A stretch of 64,000 bases of DNA, taken from NCBI GenBank assembly GCA_949126835.1, contig OX421498.1:35247799-35311798 (forward strand), written 5' to 3'. Positions 32,789-44,329 of this stretch are shown piece after piece (position 1 is the stretch's first letter; every line of letters begins with the position of its first letter). Both the position numbers and the translations under genes were made by a program. The notes beneath the pieces are model-generated. The model was not told where the DNA came from and made no database searches. It saw nothing but the letters and a program-made list of their open reading frames with translations. The DNA comes from Anisus vortex (lineage: Eukaryota > Mollusca > Gastropoda > Planorbidae).

Positions 32789-33145
32789 TAATATTACTTT
32801 TTTTAAAAAGGTTGTAAATATTTTCAGGACTTTCCTCAAATGTTTTGGGTAAATAAAATCTAATAATTATTTTTAGACGCATGCGGGAGACGGGTGTCCA
32901 ATTCTTAGCCAGGGATAGTCCAAACTTTTTGCTAAATAAAAAGACATGCCCTTTTTTAACCCGATTACAAGATTTCTTTTAAATTCCTTTCCTACATGTT
33001 TTCAGTAAACAATAATTTATTTATTTTTAAATTGTTATAGCTTAATGTTGACTGTAGTTAATAACAAAAATCATTTCTGCCGTATTTAGGCCTGCGTATC
33101 TTTTTCCCCAGGCAACGACGGAGAATTTAGCTTGTATAACATAAA

Positions 33146-33835
33146 ATAAAAAGGCGTAATGTTACTTAGTGTTCCTCTATCACAAAACTGAATCTTGATT
33201 TTGTTTTTGTCTTGTTGTTTTAGGGGCAGTCTGGGTGTCCAGTAGCGGAAGTGATTGCGTGTCACAAATTGTCACGTGACGGTCCGATCCCTGATTTTAT
33301 AAATCCTTGTATGACCTACTTAACCCTTAACAAATTGACCCCCGCCACCCACAGACACACACACACATACAAACACACAAACACACATTTTAAATCCTTT
33401 ATAAAAACTTCGCGATACTGTGTACGTTTCTGGCTAGCTGGTCGGCGACGGACACTCGACATTGGGAAGGCTAAATGACCCAGTTCCCATCAGGTTGTCG
33501 AGCTTAAACTTGGTACATAGATGTGTTTCATTTTACAATACATTCTTTCAAATTTTCAGCTTAATTATTTAAACACAACCCCAAAAAAATCATTTCACTT
33601 TTTGGCGCGCATTTCAAATCCTTATTGAACACAGTTTATTGAAATATGCCCCCCCCCTCTATTAACTATATATAGATTGTTTTTAAATCATTTATAGATT
33701 TATTTACTATCTTAGCTTTTTGTAGTTTCTTTCCTTTCGAGTAGTGAAAAGCCAATCCTGGATACAAAGGACTTATACTAAAAATGCTGATTTCAGGGTT
33801 TGATCAACTATTGCCGTAATGGTATACTCAGACTA
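33146..33835. other. Non-coding stretch
   Basis: Contains a CA-rich run (33345-33385). No gene supported. Confidence 0.4.
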
Positions 33836-33916
33836 TTAACCCTTCCCGTACCGACCTACTTCTATCTATACTGCCTTCAGTTCCGCTATATACGCGCCCG
33901 GGACTGTAAGGGTTAA
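33836..33916 (+). mobile_element. 81-bp TTAA mini-MITE, copy 2
   Basis: TTAACCCTTCCCGTACCG at the start and CGGGACTGTAAGGGTTAA at the end. One base differs from copy 1. It lies about 290 bp upstream of the predicted first exon at 34204. Confidence 0.8.
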
Positions 33917-34203
33917 GTGGTTTTGAATACAACACTATATGTATCCATTCAGTAACAGAAGACTTATATGATCGGGATAAAGTTATATCATCTATAATAT
34001 AACATAAGATATGTTTATATTTATTATAAGCAACATGTACCCTTAGTAAATAATGTTGGGGTTCTTTTGTATTTATTGCGTCCTTCAATTGAAAAGTGCA
34101 AAATTTACTTTCGTTTTTCTAGGAAGACCGGAAGTTGTCCCACAATTCATCTTCCGTAGCCAGTCAAAGAGTGGAGTTTGGTTAACAAAATGATCAGTCC
34201 AAG

Positions 34204-34264
34204 ATGACCTCAAAGTTTAAGCAGCTGATACTAGTATTGGTCATTTACTGGACTACGGCTGACG
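34204..34264 (+). CDS. Putative first coding exon: signal peptide of a secreted or membrane protein
   Basis: An ATG at 34204 opens 20 codons, MTSKFKQLILVLVIYWTTAD, with a basic n-region (KFK), a hydrophobic core (LILVLVIYW) and small polar residues near a possible cleavage site. This is the layout of a eukaryotic signal peptide. The frame runs into GACG|GTGAGT at 34264/34265, a near-consensus splice donor leaving a phase-1 intron, the usual phase just after signal-peptide exons. The upstream ATG at 34190 stops after five codons. No continuation exon could be identified; the 3' flank is AT-rich and intron-like, so the rest may lie beyond a long repeat-filled intron or outside the window. The protein family is unknown. 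This is the only host coding segment I would defend. Confidence 0.45.
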
Positions 34265-35125
34265 GTGAGTACAGATTTGGTTTTCTTCTTTGTTTTTCTA
34301 TGTTTTTTCTTCTTTATCGGTCTTGGTTTTAAAGTCCCGCGTTTAACAGAAGCACACCAGCACTGAAACACATAAAAGCCTTTTTTGTTTCAGTGCTGTT
34401 GTAGTTGCTGTGTTGATTCTGTGCTGTTGATATTGTGTTGTTGTTTTTTTATTGTAATTATAAAGCTCTTGTTCCGTTGTTGATTTTGCTGTTCTTATGT
34501 TATTGTTGATGTGCTGTTGTTTTCAATACTAAATTTCTGTACAGGATGAAATCCTTTTATTTCTTACAAAAATATTCAATCCCACGAACTCATCGTCTAC
34601 ACTCTGTTCCACACCAACAGCTCCACGTTGGAGGAACTCTAGTAAAACCCTGTTTAACCAAATCAGCGCTAGGATTTAAAGAAAATCAAGTTAATTACAT
34701 TTTTTAAAGAATTGGGTTGTTCTATTCTAATCTATGGTTTAGATGTATACAAATAACTCGTTTCTACCACCACCCACACTCTAGTTTCAAACCATTATAT
34801 TTATTTTTAAAACTTAAAAACAAAACAAAAAAATCAAATTAACGGTATTAAAAAAAAACAACGTAGAAGTCATCAAATTTAATCAAGAAAATTGACACGA
34901 TGTACAGAATACAACTTTAGTACAATAAGGTTAAATGGGTTAACCGTTGAGAGTGAGAAGGCGTCTGTGAGTACACAGAGAACACATTTGCGGAAAGGTT
35001 TTGTGATGATATTAAGTAAATCGTTAGCCCGCTTTGAATAGTGAAACATGGTTATAGAAAAATTAATAAAATTTCTCTTTTAACTCTATTATATATCATA
35101 GAAAGTATTATATATAGGCCTACAT
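34265..35125 (+). other. Putative intron start, AT-rich
   Basis: No repeat recognised. It follows the GTGAGT donor and contains TTG/TTGTTG-rich stretches. Confidence 0.35.
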
Positions 35126-35127
35126 AA

Positions 35128-35300
<173 letters not shown>

Positions 35301-35349
35301 AGAGATAGATATGATAGATAGAATGGATATTGTGTAAATTCCAACAGAA

Positions 35350-36263
35350 TAACTTTCTATGACTTTAATTATAAGATGATCTTGTAGCCTACTGCAAGCA
35401 TTGGAATGCTTTTCTCTAGATAAGAAATATCTTAACTTTAAGAAGTTGTCTCCTTTCAATGTATTACTATTCTTAAAGCTATAAAATTGTTTTTTTATTT
35501 AAATGAAGTTTTATCTTTATTAGATCTAAATAATAATTGATTCATATTTTTACAAAATGACCAGCAGTGTATTGTCTATGTAAATTAATAAGTCAGGAAC
35601 AAGACATATAGACAACTTTCATTTTCTATTTGGTGCATCCTTAAAGGGCGTTAACTACAATATTAAAAAAACAGCAGTAATGGTTCTTGCCTTTGGTATT
35701 TAATTTTTTCAAGCCAATAGTTATTTTTTTAATTTGCGCAAAGTAATACAAAACTTTGACAAATAGAAAATTGAAATAAAAAATTTACTAACAAATTTCA
35801 GAAAATCCAATCTTCTGTTATCGTACAGGCCTTCTTATTAAACAGAAAGTTTCTATATTGCAGATTTAAACAAATTTGGTCTAGATTTTCCCGAAGATTT
35901 TTTTGGGCCACGGAACTATACACAAAAAGATTAATTTTTTGGCAGAATTCTAATCATTAAAGAAAAATTCGACAATATAAAAAGTAAAAATACATTGGTT
36001 TTAAATTTTGAATCATGCCAATCATTTTCAAAGCAAAGACTTTCGTAGTTTAACTAACGACAAACAAACTGACTGGTATTTCTTGGTTAAACTTCAACAC
36101 TCTTTCGAGATTCGTAGCACATTATTGACAATATATTGGAAACAAAAAATGATTTGATCTATTAGCTAAAAGAAAAGAAAAGTAAAATATATAGTGGAAT
36201 TACTTATAATCTCCCTGCACTTATAAGATTCCCTTACGGATCCCTAGAATTAATCCCGTACAG
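35350..36263. other. AT-rich non-coding stretch
   Basis: Nothing recognised. Confidence 0.4.
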
Positions 36264-36479
36264 CAGGGGTCGGCAACCTTTTGATAATAGTGTGCCAAAG
36301 TGGGATTTCTAATTCATTCAGCGTGCCAACAGCCTAAAAAGTTTTTTTCTGCTCTAGCACTCAATTTCTTGTTGAAGAGACTTTAATTTCATTTTTAAGG
36401 GGGTATTCCGCGTGCCACTGGAAATAGCTCTACGTGCCAAGTTTGGTACGCGTTACATAGGTTGCCGACTTTACCCTAG
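36264..36479 (+). mobile_element. hAT-type MITE
   Basis: CAGGGGTCGGCAACCTTTTG, TAATAGTGTGCCAAAGTGGG and the right end GCGTTACATAGGTTGCCGAC. Same family as 4177, 40571 and 58993. No clear target duplication. Confidence 0.8.
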
Positions 36480-37605
36480 GGCTTCGATGTAGCCTCTTTT
36501 TGGGGAATCACGAATTTAGAACTAGGTAGGTGTACGGAGTCAACCTATAAATTCCATCTGAGGATCACTCTCGCCCATAACCTCCTAAAAAAAAGTTTAT
36601 TGTGTAATTGGGGACCTTATTTAAATAATCTATCCTCTTTTCAATTAATGGCAGATTGAACATTGATTAAAATACGAAGATAGTTAGGCTAAACTTGGAA
36701 TGATACCCAGTGGCAAGATATATGTATATCTATATAAATAAAGAATGTGAAATAGAATTCAATTTACTTGAGATCATCCCAACAATATTTGAAAACCATT
36801 AAAGCATCATACAAGATGTCAGATAATACAAAAACAACTCGATTAACACTCTCATTTAACAAGCTGCCCTATTTTTTTTCTTTAGATAATTAACCTTATT
36901 GATGAGTTTATCGATTTTTTAATTTTTTTTTTCTTTATAAATTTAATTTTATGACGAAAATATCCGATCATTAGAACTTGAAAATGAAATACATTTATGA
37001 AATGAGTGCAAGAATAATAATGATTTTCCTCGAAAGACGCTAAAAGCTAAAGGATATTTTTAGATCTAGATCTAGATATTTCGTAAACTTGTATTCGTCA
37101 GAAAATGAAAATGAAATTCAAACTCCAACTGACTACTTAAGATATCTTCACGCACGAAATAATCGAATATTTATACAAAATCGAACTTGCATCGGATAGA
37201 AGAAAAGTTTATTATCTCTGACCTCTTCAGTTCCGATCAGAAATAAAGTAAACTCTGAAAAAATATTTTATAGCATACAAAAAATTAATTAAGAAATTGG
37301 GCTAAAATTAGTGGTAGGGATGGGAGGGTATACTCAGCATGCTGTTTGTTGCCGTGGATGCATGCTTAGCAGACGATGTGTTTCTCTGACCAACTGCAGG
37401 AGTGTGATTGGACATTGTGAGCACCACACACCTGATCTATAAAAAGAATGGATTTGGCCCTGAAACTAAGTTCTTGTTTCCAGAATCTAATAGCTTTCAC
37501 TTATCTATAAAATTATATTTCTTTATCATTGAACTGTAAATAGACAAGTGACTTACAATTAATTTTTGTATAGATTTGTTCTAATTATTCCAAAAACTCA
37601 CAAAG
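36480..37605. other. AT-rich non-coding stretch
   Basis: No gene or repeat recognised. Confidence 0.4.
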
Positions 37606-37826
37606 GCTGTCTTGAATTACTTCTACGCTCCTACGATTGCATTAAATGTTTCCGCAGTATACAAGTTTCAATTTTAATCTTAATTTTCCATTGAGAAATT
37701 CATATCGAATTACTAAACCGGAAGTCTAGAAGACATAGTGCGATTGGAAATTCCGAAACTAAGGGTTTCAAGTTATCAAATAGCAGAAATACCAAAGCAA
37801 GAGGTCCATCTTATTATAGTCTTTGG
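37606..37826 (+). mobile_element. THAP-type MITE, left end missing
   Basis: TTGAATTACTTCTACGCTCC, TTTCCATTGAGAAATTCATA and the right end AAAGCAAGAGGTCCATCTTA then TTATAGTCTTTGG match the complete copy at 56210. Confidence 0.75.
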
Positions 37827-38804
37827 TGTAATTTAATTCTAGCCTCAATTTGCCCAGACACATTTATTATGGAGGCGCTATCCATTCTTTGTATAGATCT
37901 GTGTCACCACACTATCATGTTACAACTGAATACGCAGCCAATCCTACTCTACTTATCAAATAGGTCTATTTTAATATTCTAAAGCGTTTAGAGTTGCATA
38001 TTTCATCATGAAATATTTCCCTCTGGAATAATAAGAAAATAAAGGAAAACACTTCAGTTGAATTGAAAATAATGTACCATATATTCTTTTGACCATTGTA
38101 AAAATAAAAGGTCTATGTTTTGAAAAACTTTTCTCTAGATAGTTTCAGAACTCTAAAACTCTAAACTCTAATCCATAGATTGTATTCAATGTTTGTTGTT
38201 GTTGTTTTTTTGTTACATTTTCTATATTTCACTTCAGACTTCTTAACGTTCCGACCGCCTTTTGTTTATTGTCCAAAGTGTTTTGCACTATGTGGCAACA
38301 AAGCTGATTTCAACATTAGCATTTTTATATTGTAGCGTTTTTAAAAACACGCTCTATATCTAAATAAATCCCTTAAGATTGTTCTTGTTACAATCATAAA
38401 CAGGAGGTGGTAGGTCGCAAAATTCGGATTCATACAAATTCTGTTTCGACACTAACAAACAAAATCACGGGAAAGCTTTAAAGTTACCGAAAAATATCAA
38501 GTTTTGTTTTTCCAATTTTCAATTATTTATTTTTTTTACTTTTTAAAACAACTTCTCTAGAATTGTTAACGATTGTTACTCCAATAGGATGAAGTAGACG
38601 AGACGATACAAGAGCTAACCAAGAGGGATCGATGGGAGAGACAATAATGATCAGAATGTCCTTTTCTCTCTGAATATAATTGGCTGTTTGTTAGGTCAAC
38701 AATCTTTTGTTTTCCTTTTTTAGTTTCATTCTCAGCAAGCTCTTGACGTTTGTGTCGACCGAATTTATACAATCAGCTTTTGAGTAACGTGATATCATAC
38801 AGAG

Positions 38805-39180
38805 CATTGTTATGTAAATTGAGATAATTCAAAACATCTTTATGTAACTTGACATCATACGAAACATCTTTATGTAACTCGACTTCATACAAAGCATCTT
38901 TTTGTAACTTAACATCATTTGAAACATTTTTATGAACTTAAAATCATTTAAAACCTCTTTATGTAACTTGACATTGTACAAAACCTCTCTATGTAACTTG
39001 ACATCATATAAAACTTTATTATGTATCTTGACATCATACATAACATCTTTATGTAACTTGACATCATAAAAAACATATTTATGTAACTTCTCAGACATAA
39101 ACATTCTTTATGTAACTTGACATCATTTCCAAATCTTTATGTAACTTGACATCATTTACAACATATTTTTGTAACTAGAA
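38805..39180. repeat. 30-bp minisatellite, about 12 degenerate units
   Basis: Repeated TTTATGTAACTTGACATCAT with ACAAAACATC-type spacers. The reverse frame yields a 10-residue periodic peptide (YDVKLHKEVL type), a by-product of the repeat. Confidence 0.85.
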
Positions 39181-39277
39181 CGTAACCAGTCTTTGGGTAT
39201 ATATATTATTATATATGTTCGATCCAAGATTCGTTAGTGGTCGTTGTGACTATCTTGGGTGCACCAAGATTCTATAT

Positions 39278-39552
39278 GGGACGCGGTGGCCGAACAGCAG
39301 TGCGTTCGACTGGCGTACCGAAGCTCCTGGTTTCGAATCCTGGTGATGGCTATGATTTGTTCTTGGTTCTGGAGGGTGTCCCTTGAGTCTACCCAGCTTG
39401 AATAGGTACCTGACATTTGTTGGGATAAAGTGAAGGCGGCTGTGCATTGTGCTGACCACACAATCCCCTAATATGCCGTTGCCTCGGAAACTGGTGAACT
39501 CTGCTTTACCGGCCCTATGGATCAATTTGGTCCGACGGGATACTTTACTTTT
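39278..39552 (+). repeat. tRNA-derived SINE (main family), full length
   Basis: A box TGGCCGAACAG, B box GGTTTCGAATCC, body CTGGAGGGTGTCCCTTGAGT, TGACCACACAATCCCCTAAT, and the 3' end TTTGGTCCGACGGGATACTT. Length about 275 bp. Confidence 0.9.
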
Positions 39553-40085
39553 ATACCTATTTATTTAAAACAGTGAAATGTCTTCAAGAAATAGCCACAT
39601 GAGCCATTTGACAGCGAAAGATATTCTAGAATCAGGTCATAATGCTGATAGTATCTAATCTGCGCTAATATATAGTTACAGTCGTGTTACGTTTCTAGCT
39701 TAACAAGCATTAAGGATAATTTTTATATAAGAAACACACACACACACAAAAAACACTGTACTCTTTAAGACACAGAGTTCACATGTCCCTTGAAATATAT
39801 TGATTATTGTTTTGATGTTTTGTTACTGTGATTTTTACATAACGCAAAGACAAGAAATAAATATTTAAAACTAGAGAAAAAGAGAGAAAGAGAGAGAGAG
39901 AGAGAGAACAAAAGATATCCGTCAAAGTCAATGGGAACAGCATAAAAAAAGTTTAAGTCTGTATGGTTAAATTACCGTTAAGCTTATAGATTTATTCTGG
40001 GGTTGTTTTGAATGGTGTGCATATGTTTATAAGTCCATTTTTTTTAATAATTCGTGAATCAAATGAAATGAAATATTATTTTGCA
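39553..40085. other. Non-coding stretch with GA/AC runs
   Basis: Contains (AC)n near 39735 and (GA)n at 39878-39907. No gene. Confidence 0.4.
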
Positions 40086-40094
40086 AATAAGACA

Positions 40095-40345
40095 TGTGGA
40101 AGAGGAAATCTCCCGAAAGTATACAGTGTCACTCGGCAAGAGCTCACTTGGAACACCCAGGGCAAAAAGAAAAGAGGTCGTCCGAGAAATACCTGGTGGC
40201 GCGATATGGAAACTGATGTTAAAAAGTTAGAGCTTAAATGGGGTCGGATAGAGAAATTGGCCCAGGATCGGGATACCTGGAGGACTCTTGTTGGCGGCCC
40301 ATGTCCCAGGTGGGAAGAAAGGCATAAGTAAGTAAGTAATAAGGA
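40095..40345 (+). pseudogene. LINE RT C-terminal fragment with TAAG tail
   Basis: The forward frame NLPKVYSVTRQELTWNTQGK then KKRGRPRNTWWRDMETDVKK and LAQDRDTWRTLVGGPCPRWE ends at a stop followed by (TAAG)n. This is the RTE/CR1-type tail also seen at 32405 and 50206, here with the frame intact to the stop. RT catalytic motifs are absent. The proximal bases are host or other repeat. Confidence 0.85.
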
Positions 40346-40398
40346 TGGGTTTCTAAATATGCCAACGTGTCCTTTCGTATGGCGAGAGGCGGGAGACG

Positions 40399-40421
40399 GG
40401 GGGGGGGGGGGGGGGGGGGGC
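40399..40421. repeat. Poly-G run
   Basis: About 22 uninterrupted guanines, length possibly unreliable. Confidence 0.9.
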
Positions 40422-40570
40422 TTCTATCAAGTACATTAACCAGGTCGTTATACATATGGATCATTTTTATGTCAAGGGTTCGCAATATTTTCCCACCAGC
40501 AGCGATTTTTCCCGAATAAGTATTTCCCCCTTAGCGCCCTTTCCATGAGCTTTTAGCCAAAGCTCTAGAT

Positions 40571-40750
40571 CAGGGATCGACAACCTACGGCACGCGTGCC
40601 AGACTACTTGGCACGCAAACGACTTTCAAAAAAAAGATAAATCAACTCCCGTCTACAAGAAAAGAATATGATGACTTTTAGGCTGTTGGCACGCTGGGTG
40701 AATTAGAAATCCTTTTTGGCACACTGTTATCAAAAGGTACCTGACCCATG
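40571..40750 (-). mobile_element. 180-bp hAT MITE with target duplication
   Basis: Ends CAGGGATCGACAACCTACGG and AAAAGGTACCTGACCCATG. Flanks CTCTAGAT and TTCTAGAT agree at 7 of 8. Inverse orientation relative to the copy at 36264. Confidence 0.85.
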
Positions 40751-41239
40751 TTCTAGATGCCGCATTTTATCACGTTGAATAGAAAATGAAAAATAGTATC
40801 AAGAAATCTTTTAGGCCTATTATTTCCCTTGTGAAGATGCAGCGGCTCCGCTGGACGCCCGCAATGCACACCTAGGGATTTATCTTACATAAGTCAGCCC
40901 CCTGTTTAATACCTGTATTTAATACCTTTTTTTTTTGTTATATCTTTTAAACTAGATTCTCTTAGATTGTAATTGGTTTTTCCTGAAAACATGTCTAATC
41001 ACATTTAATGATACTGCTGATGAATTTTCTTTTCTTTGTTTGAGATGCTGTAAAATTATTATTTTTTTTACGAAGCTTAGATTCAAGATAAGTAATTTTT
41101 TTAAAATAGAAATTTATAATATTTCAGAAGCTGATTTATCGAAGTGGATTGCATTGCTTTTAACTTTTCTTATGAGTGCATTCGTACCTAAAGGTTTTTT
41201 TGTTGTTTTTATGTTGATATTATTCTGTCTAACCAACCA

Positions 41240-41645
41240 TCAATATACACAAACACATATACGTACACACCGACATAAAGGATGACCTAAACACACACTG
41301 ACGGAGAGACTTAAAGACAAACATTAATACATAGATAAACGCACACATGAACACTGATATAAAAACATATATAAGCCCAGACATAATCACATACATAAAC
41401 AAATATATAAACACAGAGATACAAAATATAAGCACAGACATAAACACACATTTAAACGCATAGATGAACTCATACATTAAAACAAACATAAACACAGACA
41501 TATGCACGTCTATAAACACAGACATAAGCACAGACATAAGCACAGACATACACACAGAATTAAACACAGACTATAAACACAGACATGAACACAAACATGA
41601 ACACAGACATTAGTACATAATTAAAACTTCATACACACACACATA
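41240..41645. repeat. ACACAGACATAA-type degenerate repeat
   Basis: Roughly 12-bp periodic CACAGACATAAA/ACACATAAAC motifs over 400 bp. The reverse frame (MSVLMSVFM-like) is an artefact. Confidence 0.8.
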
Positions 41646-41908
41646 GATACATCATAGTCATTCAGCAACCAGAAACTGTGTAGAAGGCTGTCCTTCTAAT
41701 AAAGAAGCAAATCGTTTTATATATTCCTCCACAAAAGCGGGCTTTACAATATCCAGCACTATACACCCTGCCTCCAATGAAACAGGCTTGCGAAAACAGT
41801 CAAAAGTATTCGGTTTTAAAATGTGCATCGGATTGAACTGCATCTTTCAGAAGAGAGGAGCGCATCTTTCTAAAAAAACTAACCCATAAAAACAAAGCTT
41901 TTATTATA

Positions 41909-42414
41909 CTCCCTTTCTTTGTAAACTAAGTTTATATTTAATTTATATTTTGACAGATTAAAATTAATATAAGTGATATCATACCTTATGAATTTCCACA
42001 CAAAACTTTTACGCATCCATTTTTTTTTAAGCTTAGGCCCGCAAAAACCATAAAAAGATAACTGTCTTTGTTTCGGCTACATTGTGTCTTTTTCATTCTA
42101 TTTATTTAGTAAAAACGAACATATTCGAAAAGACTATTAACTTCCGTCTCTTCCGGTAGAGGCAGCCATGTTTTACGTGAAATTTACTCTTCGATTCGCA
42201 AATTGGTCGAAGGAATTCGTGACTATTCCAAAGGCTATGATGCTGAAAATTTGATAGAATGTATTGTTAGTCGAGACAAGTCTGCTGCCCCAAGTTTCAG
42301 ATCGATTGGACGACGGGAAGTGGTTGAAAAATGATGCAAAGTTTCGCTAACAAACATACAAGCAACCAACCAAGTAGACAGACAGACAGACAGTGCGAGC
42401 TTAAATAAAGGGAG
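41909..42414 (-). mobile_element. TA-flanked MITE (mariner-type), copy 2
   Basis: TA at 41907-41908 and 42415-42416. Left arm CTCCCTTTCTTTGTAAACTA, right end AAATAAAGGGAG. Inverted relative to 26701. The forward strand holds the conserved stretch SIRKLVEGIRDYSKGYDAEN. Confidence 0.75.
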
Positions 42415-42708
42415 TAAAAGGTACATACGACCGCCCATGACTTTATAAGCTTTAAACAAAAAAAAAGCGAACGCTGCAAGTTTCCAGATTCTTTATGTAT
42501 TCTTTATTCTCTGCATGTATCGTCGTGAACTCTATTTTTTTTTGTAACGTTCGCACCAGAGGCAATGCATTTCGTAAAGTTTCTGAAATCTACATTTGGA
42601 CATCCATTTCTCAAGAGGTGGACAAAAGAAAACACTCGACATGATAACATCATAGAAATAGACTGTTGTTGATTTCTCTTTGGTCATTATTCAACTTGTA
42701 ACAAAATA

Positions 42709-42965
42709 TAGTAAAGTATCCATATTAATCCATAGGGCCGGTGAAGCAGCGTGCACCAGTTTCTGTGGCCACGGCATACTAGGTGATTTTATGTCCAGCA
42801 CAATGCACAGCCACCTTTACCAACTAAGGTCAGGTACCCATCAGTGCTGGGTAGACTCAGGGACACCCTCCAGACCCGGAAAAAAATTCGTGGCATGCAC
42901 CTGGATTCGAACACAGGACCTTCGGTACGCCAGCCGAGCGCGCTGACACAAGGCCACCTTGCCCC
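42709..42965 (-). repeat. tRNA-derived SINE (main family)
   Basis: Reverse copy with 3' end AGTAAAGTATCC, body CAGGTACCCATCAGTGCTGG and head GGATTCGAACACAGGACCTT, then GCGCGCTGACACAAGGCCAC. Confidence 0.9.
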
Positions 42966-42985
42966 ATTCGTATCAAATTGATCAC

Positions 42986-43231
42986 GTTTCTACTTTACAA
43001 GTCTATATAAAGTCATCTTCTGTTACGTTTCTACTTTACACGTCTATATAAAGTCATCTTCTGTTACGTTTCTACTTTACACGTCTATATAAAGTCATCT
43101 TCTGTTACGTTTCTACTTTACAAGTCTATATAAAGTCATCTTCTGTTACGTTTCTACTTTACAAGTCTATATAAAGTCATCTTCTGTTACGTTTCTACTT
43201 TACAAGTCTATATAAAGTCATCTTCTGTTAC
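42986..43231. repeat. 41-bp minisatellite, exactly 6 units
   Basis: Unit GTTTCTACTTTACAAGTCTA then TATAAAGTCATCTTCTGTTA and C. Units 2 and 3 have CACG instead of CAAG. No indels. Confidence 0.95.
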
Positions 43232-43930
43232 GTTATTCTCATGAAACTTTTATGAAAACTCTCCTGGGAAATTAATTGTTGTTTCTGTTCTTCTCCGCCT
43301 TGTTGTTGTTTTGTTATGAAGTTCATTGCGTGTAAACCAGTTTACTAAAATGTCAGTAATTAAACAATAGCCATTTTAGTTCTTGGATTATCCCATCTGA
43401 TTTTTTGTTATTTTATCTTTGGCTCTAAATTACGTTCCAATAGAGCCCATGTATTCCGGTGCAAACTCTTAAAACATTAGGGACGCTAAGAATTTTCGAA
43501 ATATTTTCTGGCAGTGTACATAAACGTATTTCATCATTAACCTCATCAGCATACAAATATGGGACCGCAAATATTAGACCAATATGTGAATTACGGTGGA
43601 CAAAGGGTTAATGCCAATGTATTACCGCTTTCAGCGCAGTAAAAGAAACAAAAATCAGTTTTAACCAGCTTTATACCGTACTGTTTTATACAGATAATGC
43701 GTATAAGTCTGATGTAAAACGAAATTTAAATTTTAAGTAAGGGGTCATACACATATGAGGTACGCACTCAGTGGGGACAGGGTTGATTTCGGAGATTTGG
43801 CATACGGATGCATAATGGGGGAGGAGTCTCAACTCTCTGTATCGTAAGTACAAATTTATATATATATTCCACGTATTTAAACATTAAAAAAACAAACAGC
43901 TTAGCCACAGTTACATCATCAGAGGAAGGC
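43232..43930. other. Non-coding stretch
   Basis: Nothing recognised. Confidence 0.4.
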
Positions 43931-43934
43931 AGGG

Positions 43935-44032
43935 CTATGAAGCAAGACTAGACTCAGACCACGGAACAGCGTAGGACACAATAGTCTAATTTCTAGTAGG
44001 AGCTTCTGTAATATATAAGATAAACTGTTCAA
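43935..44032 (+). repeat. SINE-like repeat with TAAGA tail, copy 2
   Basis: GACTAGACTCAGACCACGGA, ACACAATAGTCTAATTTC and CTTCTGTAATATATAAGATA match the inverted copy at 49995. Confidence 0.65.
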
Positions 44033-44177
44033 ATGCAAGAAAAAGATTTTTCGGATGTTCACAGTTTGTTTGAAAGCTGAAAAAGGCTTTCAAAAACGAC
44101 TGACTGGAGACAAATGTGCAACGATTGGCTATAAGTGCAAACGACATAGTGAATTCTTAATTCTCAACATGTGAGAC

Positions 44178-44326
44178 TTTACCGTAACTAATGTTAGATA
44201 CTCATCAGAGCTGGATGGACTCAGGGACACTCTCGAGTTCAGGAGAAAGCCCTAGCCTGTATCAGGATTCATACTTAGTACCTTCGGTATGCCAGCTGAA
44301 CGCGCTGCCACTAGGCCACCGAGCCT
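44178..44326 (-). repeat. tRNA-derived SINE (main family), 3' truncated
   Basis: TACTCATCAGAGCTGGATGG, ACTCAGGGACACTCTCGAGT, TACCTTCGGTATGCCAGCTG and GCGCTGCCACTAGGCCACCG. Confidence 0.8.
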
Positions 44327-44329
44327 TTT

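Larger units (their letters stand above)
32205..33145 (-). repeat. Dispersed repeat with GGCAACGACGG end, copy 2
   Basis: Inverse copy of 25640-26110: GATTCCGATCCCCATTGGTT, AAAGACACGTGACCTTATCG, a tRNA-like stretch with GCATGCGGGAGACGGGTGTC, and the far end CAGGCAACGACGGAGAATTT. Interrupted by the LINE piece 32405-32788. Confidence 0.7.

Noticed and set aside
38829..39104. 91-codon repetitive protein
   Set aside because: The 10-residue periodicity is a by-product of the 30-bp minisatellite.
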